This document shows, piece by piece, positions 58,724 through 64,000 of a DNA stretch of 64,000 nucleotides. Both the position numbers and the translations under genes were made by a program. The first letter of the stretch is position 1. Each line of letters opens with the position of its first letter. The notes under the pieces were generated by a model, which saw nothing but the letters and a program-made list of their open reading frames with translations, did not search any database and was not told where the DNA came from. The stretch comes from Zhongshania aliphaticivorans (GTDB taxonomy: Bacteria; Pseudomonadota; Gammaproteobacteria; Pseudomonadales; Spongiibacteraceae), in the NCBI RefSeq assembly GCF_902705855.1, contig NZ_CACSIJ010000001.1, positions 403,856-467,855 of the forward strand, given 5' to 3'.

Positions 58724-61363
58724 ATGCGCGCGCGACCGGGAATAAGAAAATTGATTTTGATGATGGGCCTAATACCCATTCTCGCCCTGTCGCTGGCTCT
58801 CAGCGCGTATCTGATGTTTAGTCAGATTCACGAACTACGGAATCTGATGACAGAGCGCGCCAAAACCTCCAGCGAACAACTCGCCATCTTAGCTGAACAT
58901 GTGATTAGCGACGGGCACGCAGACATTCTTGACCGCATTACCACTACCGCACTAGAAGAAACTGCCGTTAAAGCAATTGCTATCTATTCCGCAGATATGC
59001 AGCTAATTACTCAAGCCGGCCCAAAATCCAGCTTATCCCTCATACCAATAAGACCTGGTGAGCAAAATACGCGCCACCAAATCTTAAATGACGGATTGCT
59101 AATACTACAGCCAATCATTTCGCACTCGCTTAGCCCGCAAACGGCCTCACCCGTTATCGGCTGGGTCGCAATGCAATTCGATTGGCGCCATCTTAAAATC
59201 CATCAATATCAAACCCTTTTTGTTGGAACGGTGTTTTTAGTTATCGCATTTATTATGTGCGTAAGCCTCACCAGCTATATCAACCAATCACTTGCAACAG
59301 ACCTTGCCACGCTGCGCCAAACCATACAAAAAATGGCGTCACGCACGCGTAATTTTCACGCGCACATTCCAGAAAATGATGAATTTAACGAAATAGCTGA
59401 AGAACTTAACCAACTGAACAATGCCCATCAATTAGAGTTACAAGAACTTCAACGTAGCATTGAACAGACTAATATTGATCTTCGCGAAACACTAGAAACC
59501 GTCGAGGTTCAAAATATCGAACTCGACCTAGCCCGTCGAGAAGCGCTAAATGCCAGCCGTATCAAATCGGAATTCTTAGCCAATACCAGTCACGAAATCC
59601 GCACCCCACTAAGTGGGATTATCGGATTTAGTAAAATATTATTAAAGTCTGAGCTGGAGCAACGCCAGCGCGAGGCCATCGAAACCATTCATAATTCCGC
59701 CAACAGCCTATTGACCATCATCAATGACATACTCGATTTTTCTAAATTAGAAGCTGGAAAACTGGTACTAGATAACGCCCCCGTTAACCTTCGCGAAGTT
59801 GTTGAAGACACAATGCAACTTCTCGCCCCCAGCGCAAATGAAAAGGAACTTGAACTCGTCTTACTCATTCAAGCGGGCACCCCCGAAACAGTGCTAACTG
59901 ACGGTCTACGCCTTAAACAAATCCTTACCAATCTCGTCAATAACGCCATTAAGTTTACGCCTGCTGGCCATATTAAAATCACTATTTTAAGTGGTGATGT
60001 AAAAGGGAATGAAGCCAATATAACCATTCAAGTAAGTGATACGGGGATCGGCTTATCAAAAGAGCAGCAGCAAGGAATATTCAAAGACTTTAGTCAAGCC
60101 GATGCCTCAATTACCCGTCAGTACGGCGGAACCGGCCTCGGCTTAGTTATCGTCAAAGGAATAATAGAACAAATGGGAGGGGAAATTGGGATTGTAAGCG
60201 AACCCGGCCGCGGCGCTACATTCTGGTTTACTTTAAAGCTACCCATAAATAGCAATGCCATAAAACTTAGGGACTTCAGCCAACTAAAAAATAAATCACT
60301 CTCCTTATACGATCGCAGTGAAATCCACAGCCAAGCTATCACATCACTACTCTTATCATGGGGAATAGAAGTACAACATTGCACCCATATTAGCGATATA
60401 AAGCCTGCAGACTATTATATTATTTGCTGTGACAATACGGCCGAATTACCCTCTTTACTTGAGACACTAAATCGCTCAGCCGTTATTATCACTCCTTACA
60501 ACAAGCAACAATGCGACAGCGAAGAACGAATTTACCTTAGTAAACCCTTCTCGCACATTAAATTATTCGACGCCCTTTCCAAGGGCTTACAGTGCAGTCC
60601 GTCGCCACAGTTAATCAACTTTTCTAATGCCAATATTTTAGCTGTTGATGATAACCCCTCCAATTTACATATTTTGGGGAATTTTTTAGCCGATATGGCA
60701 GTTCATGCCCACTTCGCTCAAAACGGCGCCGAAGCACTACAACAATGCCGTGAAAAACGCTTTGATTTAATTTTTATGGATATACAAATGCCACACATGG
60801 ACGGCATAGAAACTAGCAGGCGGATTAGAAAAGATGGTTTAAATATCAGCACACCGATCATCGCATTATCTGCATACTTATCACCAGACAATCCAGCTCA
60901 ACTGCGTGACGCGGGTATCAACGACTATTTCAGTAAACCCATATCTGAAGCACAACTTTCAAGTTTACTCAGCGAATATTTAAAGTTTGCACCAATAGCA
61001 ACTAGTATCGAATGTCCGCGACCGGTCGATATCAACGAGTGCCTCCAATTAACAAAAGGCCGCTCCCAACTAGCTGCAGATATGCTTAATATGCTGCTAG
61101 ATGACTTGCCACTACAGAAAAAAAATTTAGTGGACGCATTTCAAAATAATGATTTAGTGGAAATTGCTGCGCTTAACCACTTATTGAAGGGGGCGTGCTG
61201 CTATACCGGCACACCTCTACTAAAAAAGTGTGTACTTGAACTTGAACAACAATTAGAACAAGTAGAATCCTGTGAGAAGCAATTTTCAGCCGTAGTTTAT
61301 GCGATTGACGACCTAATCGCGTGGCGGGACGAACATGATCTCAATGTAGTATTTGACTTATAA
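58724..61363 (+). CDS. gacS: Hybrid sensor kinase GacS/BarA
   Basis: 879 residues: TM helix about 10-32, periplasmic domain to about 165, second TM about 167-187, HAMP, coiled coil, HisKA with H290 (NTSHEIRTPLSG), HATPase (NNAIKFTPAGH, DTGIGLS, GGTGLGL), a degenerate receiver-like stretch, receiver with D686 (FMDIQMPHMDG), and an Hpt domain with H819 (LNHLLKGACC). This relay and the cysM-relA-mazG neighbourhood identify GacS, which activates GacA and Rsm small RNAs. gacA is outside the window. Confidence 0.94.
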   Translation: MRARPGIRKLILMMGLIPILALSLALSAYLMFSQIHELRNLMTERAKTSSEQLAILAEHVISDGHADILDRITTTALEETAVKAIAIYSADMQLITQAGPKSSLSLIPIRPGEQNTRHQILNDGLLILQPIISHSLSPQTASPVIGWVAMQFDWRHLKIHQYQTLFVGTVFLVIAFIMCVSLTSYINQSLATDLATLRQTIQKMASRTRNFHAHIPENDEFNEIAEELNQLNNAHQLELQELQRSIEQTNIDLRETLETVEVQNIELDLARREALNASRIKSEFLANTSHEIRTPLSGIIGFSKILLKSELEQRQREAIETIHNSANSLLTIINDILDFSKLEAGKLVLDNAPVNLREVVEDTMQLLAPSANEKELELVLLIQAGTPETVLTDGLRLKQILTNLVNNAIKFTPAGHIKITILSGDVKGNEANITIQVSDTGIGLSKEQQQGIFKDFSQADASITRQYGGTGLGLVIVKGIIEQMGGEIGIVSEPGRGATFWFTLKLPINSNAIKLRDFSQLKNKSLSLYDRSEIHSQAITSLLLSWGIEVQHCTHISDIKPADYYIICCDNTAELPSLLETLNRSAVIITPYNKQQCDSEERIYLSKPFSHIKLFDALSKGLQCSPSPQLINFSNANILAVDDNPSNLHILGNFLADMAVHAHFAQNGAEALQQCREKRFDLIFMDIQMPHMDGIETSRRIRKDGLNISTPIIALSAYLSPDNPAQLRDAGINDYFSKPISEAQLSSLLSEYLKFAPIATSIECPRPVDINECLQLTKGRSQLAADMLNMLLDDLPLQKKNLVDAFQNNDLVEIAALNHLLKGACCYTGTPLLKKCVLELEQQLEQVESCEKQFSAVVYAIDDLIAWRDEHDLNVVFDL

Positions 61364-61394
61364 GTGGTGTGATTCATAGCCCTCGTTTCAATCT

Positions 61395-61429
61395 TGCCAA
61401 CTTCAAATCCATCTTGTAGTTGGCATTTT
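61395..61429 (+). terminator. Probable gacS terminator
   Basis: TGCCAACT (61395-61402) and AGTTGGCA (61418-61425) form a perfect 8-bp stem with a 15-nt loop, followed by TTTT. 31 bases past the gacS stop. Confidence 0.5.
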
Positions 61430-61482
61430 GCATACGTTCATCAGACCAGTTGTAGCCCCCCACAACTTCATCAGAAAACGGG

Positions 61483-63156
61483 CTAAACGCCGACAACCGG
61501 GAAGTCTACTAGATCTTTAGGCCTACCGTGCAAATACCCTTGCGCATAATCGACACCCAAACTTTGTAATTGATCAAACACTTCCTGGCGCTCTACAAAC
61601 TCGGCTATCGTGCGCTTACCTAGCACATGACTAATGTCGTTGATAGACCGCACCATTGCTTCGTGAACGGGGTTTTTATCCATATCATGTACAAACAAGC
61701 CGTCAATCTTTACAAAATCAACAGGCAATTCTTGTAAGTAACCAAAGGATGACATGCCCGTTCCAAAATCATCTAGTGCAAACTTTCCGCCTAGCTCATG
61801 TACTCGATGTATAAAGCGAGTCACCACAGCAAAATTGGTAATAGCTACTGTTTCTGTAATTTCAAAACAGATAATTTCTGGATTCACATTACCCCTGCGC
61901 AGGCAGCGGTACACAAACTCAAGAAAAGCTTCTTGGCACAAAGACTGGCCAGAAATATTAATAGAGTACATGACATTACTGGAGTTGAGATCAGAGTTTC
62001 TCTGCACGTAATTAAAGAAGCTCTTTATTACCCAGCGATCTATTTGCGGCATTAAACCAAATCGCTCTGCGGCCGGCATAAACTGCCCAGGCCTCAACAT
62101 CTCGCCGTTGTAGCGCATACGGACAAGAATTTCGTTATAAATCGTGGTGCGATTATCCTCATCGACTAAGGGCAATATACGCTCTGTGACTAGGCAAAAA
62201 TCATCCTCTGCCAAGGCTTTGTTGATCCGATGCACCCAATCCATATCGTCGTGTAAACGACTAAGTTTTTTATTATTGGTGTCATACATATGCACCCTGC
62301 CACGACCTTCCTCTTTTGCAGAATACATGGCCACATCGGCTTGACTCATAACCCGCTCACGATCTTGGGTATTCTCATCGATCAGCACCACACCAATACT
62401 TATCGATGCCTTATGGGAAATTCCACTCCACGAAAACGGCATACGCTTTACCGCCTTAATTAGGCGATTGGCAACGGAGCGCGCTTCAAAGCTGTCTATA
62501 TTACTCAGCAGTACGCCAAATTCATCGCCGCCGAGACGACACAGCATATCACCAACAAAAAGCTCGCCATGAAGACACTCAGCGATGCTTTTTATCAAGT
62601 TATCACCGGCGCCATGACCACTTGTGTCGTTTATCAATTTGAATTGATCAATATCGATATATAACAAGGCATGTGTTCTAGAACTCGCCGACGCGTCATT
62701 CACGAGGTTTTCTAAGCGTCGCTCAAACTCCTGTCGCCCCATCAATTCCGTCAGCGGATCTAAATAATTTTTCGCACCAGCATGAGGATTGGCGACGCTA
62801 CTCTTTTCGGCAATGGATAAGCTACGACCGACTATCGCGTCCTTATTATCGTAAATATTTGATACCGAAATCAGATAGCGATTGTCATTATTACAGGGAA
62901 GGATAAGATCAAAAATCGAAGCCGTCTCGTTGCTCTGAGCAAGTAAATCTGAAAATAGACGTTCACTTGATTCAACAATAAATGGCAAAAATTTACCTAA
63001 GCTAATACCCACCTTATACTCGCAATCGCCTAGTTCTATTGCTGCAGGATTGGCGTAGCTAAGACGCCCACTAGAGTCGACGCAAACAAGGGGCTGCCCT
63101 AGGCTATTTAATATCCATTCAGAATCAATGGCAGTCGTTTCAGTAATATCTGGCAT
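61483..63156 (-). CDS. PAS-GGDEF-EAL cyclic-di-GMP signalling protein
   Basis: 557 residues. An N-terminal PAS-like domain (about 15-120), then GGDEF (RLGGDEFGVL, intact A site, DIDQFKLINDTSGHGAGD) and EAL (NEILVRM in place of EAL with Glu kept, NISGQSL, CFEITET, DDFGTGMSS, KIDGLFV, AEFVE, QGYLHGRP). All metal and catalytic residues of both domains seem present, so it may both make and degrade c-di-GMP, or be biased by its PAS input. No membrane helix. Starts 8 bases after the kinase, so they are co-transcribed. Confidence 0.92.
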   Translation of the reverse strand: MPDITETTAIDSEWILNSLGQPLVCVDSSGRLSYANPAAIELGDCEYKVGISLGKFLPFIVESSERLFSDLLAQSNETASIFDLILPCNNDNRYLISVSNIYDNKDAIVGRSLSIAEKSSVANPHAGAKNYLDPLTELMGRQEFERRLENLVNDASASSRTHALLYIDIDQFKLINDTSGHGAGDNLIKSIAECLHGELFVGDMLCRLGGDEFGVLLSNIDSFEARSVANRLIKAVKRMPFSWSGISHKASISIGVVLIDENTQDRERVMSQADVAMYSAKEEGRGRVHMYDTNNKKLSRLHDDMDWVHRINKALAEDDFCLVTERILPLVDEDNRTTIYNEILVRMRYNGEMLRPGQFMPAAERFGLMPQIDRWVIKSFFNYVQRNSDLNSSNVMYSINISGQSLCQEAFLEFVYRCLRRGNVNPEIICFEITETVAITNFAVVTRFIHRVHELGGKFALDDFGTGMSSFGYLQELPVDFVKIDGLFVHDMDKNPVHEAMVRSINDISHVLGKRTIAEFVERQEVFDQLQSLGVDYAQGYLHGRPKDLVDFPVVGV

Positions 63157-63164
63157 TGGGTCAA

Positions 63165-64000
63165 TTACTCAGACAAAGGAATAGTGAAGTAAAACGTAGA
63201 GCCTTTGCCCAGCTCAGATTCAAGCCATATTTTTCCGCCGTGCCAACGGACAATTTTTTCACAAATCGCCAGGCCCACACCCGAATCACCTGTAGCATCG
63301 TCGTTTTGATCACGATGGAATAAATTAAACAGGCCGCTGTGGTTCTCTGGGCTAATGCCGACGCCTGTGTCACTCACCGAGAAAAGCCAATTTCTTTCAT
63401 GGGTCATCGCATTTATATAAATTTCGGGATCGTGACCATCAGTAAAGCGAATGGCATTGCTAATAAGGTTTTTAAACAGTTGCATTAATTGACGACGACA
63501 AGCAAAAACCGTCGGCAGCGTTTCGCAATGAAGCTTGGCGTGACTGGTTTGAAACGCATTATCTAAATCGACCAACACATCGCTAATTATCGAATTGCAG
63601 TCAACCAGCTCCCTACTTTCATTAAAACGACCGACGGAGGTTAGCGCGACCAGTTTATTTAATGCCGACTGCATTAAATAAACATTATCACGAACCTCCA
63701 TGAAGTCCTCAGCCAAACTAGGTGGCGACATACTTTGCGCTTGGCCACCGATTCGTCGAACAGCGGATACCACATCATTTAATGGCATTTGCAGATCTCT
63801 TGCCGCTAAATGCGAGAGTTGCTCTATCTCATTCACCAATCCAATAAGCTGATGGCGACTACGCGCCAAGGCGATTAGATCGCGATAGGACGACAACGCC
63901 GTATAAATAACAGAGAACAGACGATCTTGAGTCAGTTCCGTTTTCGCCCTGTAATCATTAATATCGTAGACTTTTAATACTCGGCGCTCCGGCGCTAACC
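63165..64000 (-). CDS. Response-regulator/histidine kinase hybrid, 5'-truncated by window edge
   Basis: The frame is open to the right edge; the TTG at 63896 is not a real start, because the upstream frame reads VYDINDYRAKTELTQDRLFSVIYTALSSY, a motif known at the end of receiver domains (the DUF3369-linked type). 277 residues are visible: receiver tail, a helical dimerisation segment (LSHLAARDLQMPLNDVVSAV; no obvious canonical H-box His-Glu, the HLAARDLQMPL histidine is a candidate) and an HATPase domain (NLISNAIRFTDG, DTGVGIS, GDSGVGLAICEKIV, GKGSTFYFTIPL). Probably senses through phosphotransfer and works with the GGDEF-EAL protein 8 bases downstream. Confidence 0.8.
   Translation of the reverse strand, partial: LAPERRVLKVYDINDYRAKTELTQDRLFSVIYTALSSYRDLIALARSRHQLIGLVNEIEQLSHLAARDLQMPLNDVVSAVRRIGGQAQSMSPPSLAEDFMEVRDNVYLMQSALNKLVALTSVGRFNESRELVDCNSIISDVLVDLDNAFQTSHAKLHCETLPTVFACRRQLMQLFKNLISNAIRFTDGHDPEIYINAMTHERNWLFSVSDTGVGISPENHSGLFNLFHRDQNDDATGDSGVGLAICEKIVRWHGGKIWLESELGKGSTFYFTIPLSE

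Overview
The window looks like a chromosomal segment of a marine-type gammaproteobacterium at mid-range GC. Gene content and order resemble Pseudomonas and its relatives: rpsP-rimM-trmD-rplS beside ffh, hom-thrC-recJ, gacS-cysM-relA-mazG, queA-tgt. The many acyl-CoA genes, a FadL-type porin and a TonB receptor suggest something near the Spongiibacteraceae/Cellvibrionales; this placement is inferred from protein character, not from a search. I see no insertion sequence, phage, integrase or CRISPR array.

Layout. 1-3.8 kb: AraC-type regulator cut by the left edge, a thiolase-like protein, and two small secreted proteins that look like paralogues. 4.0-6.9 kb: a polytopic sensor kinase with a PDZ-like periplasmic segment, and its LuxR-type response regulator. 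7.2-8.0 kb: a lone methyltransferase in AT-rich surroundings. 8.3-11.5 kb: guaB-guaA (GMP synthesis). 11.6-14.7 kb: xseA and a FadL-family porin with a repeated operator-like palindrome. 14.8-23.1 kb, all minus strand: hom, thrC, recJ, prfB (with its programmed +1 frameshift), lysS and a CRP-like regulator, with palindromic repeat elements in the gaps. 23.3-29.3 kb, minus: a six-gene acyl-CoA catabolic block (acyl-CoA dehydrogenase, SDR, two crotonases, thiolase, flavin NAD(P)H:quinone reductase). 29.5-34.3 kb, minus: dsbC, then rpsP-rimM-trmD-rplS and ffh. 34.5-36.6 kb: a cytochrome c assembly-like membrane protein and a CNNM/CBS transporter-like protein.

36.6-40.1 kb: queA, tgt, a NIF3-like protein, a gamma-carbonic-anhydrase-like protein and a DUF1289 protein (minus), then tRNA-Leu(CAA) on the plus strand with a clear sigma-70 promoter. 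40.3-43.4 kb: thioesterase, TonB-dependent receptor and a small secreted protein with a consensus CRP site upstream. 43.4-50.3 kb: trpS, a GTDC1/DUF3524 glycosyltransferase (candidate queuosine mannosyltransferase), a crotonase, M18 aminopeptidase, 3-hydroxyisobutyrate-dehydrogenase-like enzyme, uppP and tsaB. 50.4-54.5 kb: mobA, an AlgP/histone-H1-like protein, hemH, adk and a small conserved protein. 54.5-61.4 kb: mazG, relA, cysM, gacS/barA. 61.5 kb to the right edge: a PAS-GGDEF-EAL protein and a kinase that carries what looks like a receiver-domain tail and runs off the window.

Themes that connect the genes: nucleotide and ppGpp control (guaBA, relA, mazG, adk, and a tRNA promoter with a GC-rich discriminator); translation and tRNA modification (queA, tgt, trmD, rimM, tsaB, prfB, lysS, trpS, possible mannosyl-queuosine); acyl-CoA metabolism (two thiolase-family proteins, three crotonases, ACAD, SDR, thioesterase, FadL); signalling (PDZ kinase and regulator, GacS, PAS-GGDEF-EAL with its kinase, CRP). 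The least described parts are the secreted paralogue pair beside the PDZ kinase, the repeated palindromic elements, and the DUF3524 glycosyltransferase in a genome with its own queuosine genes.
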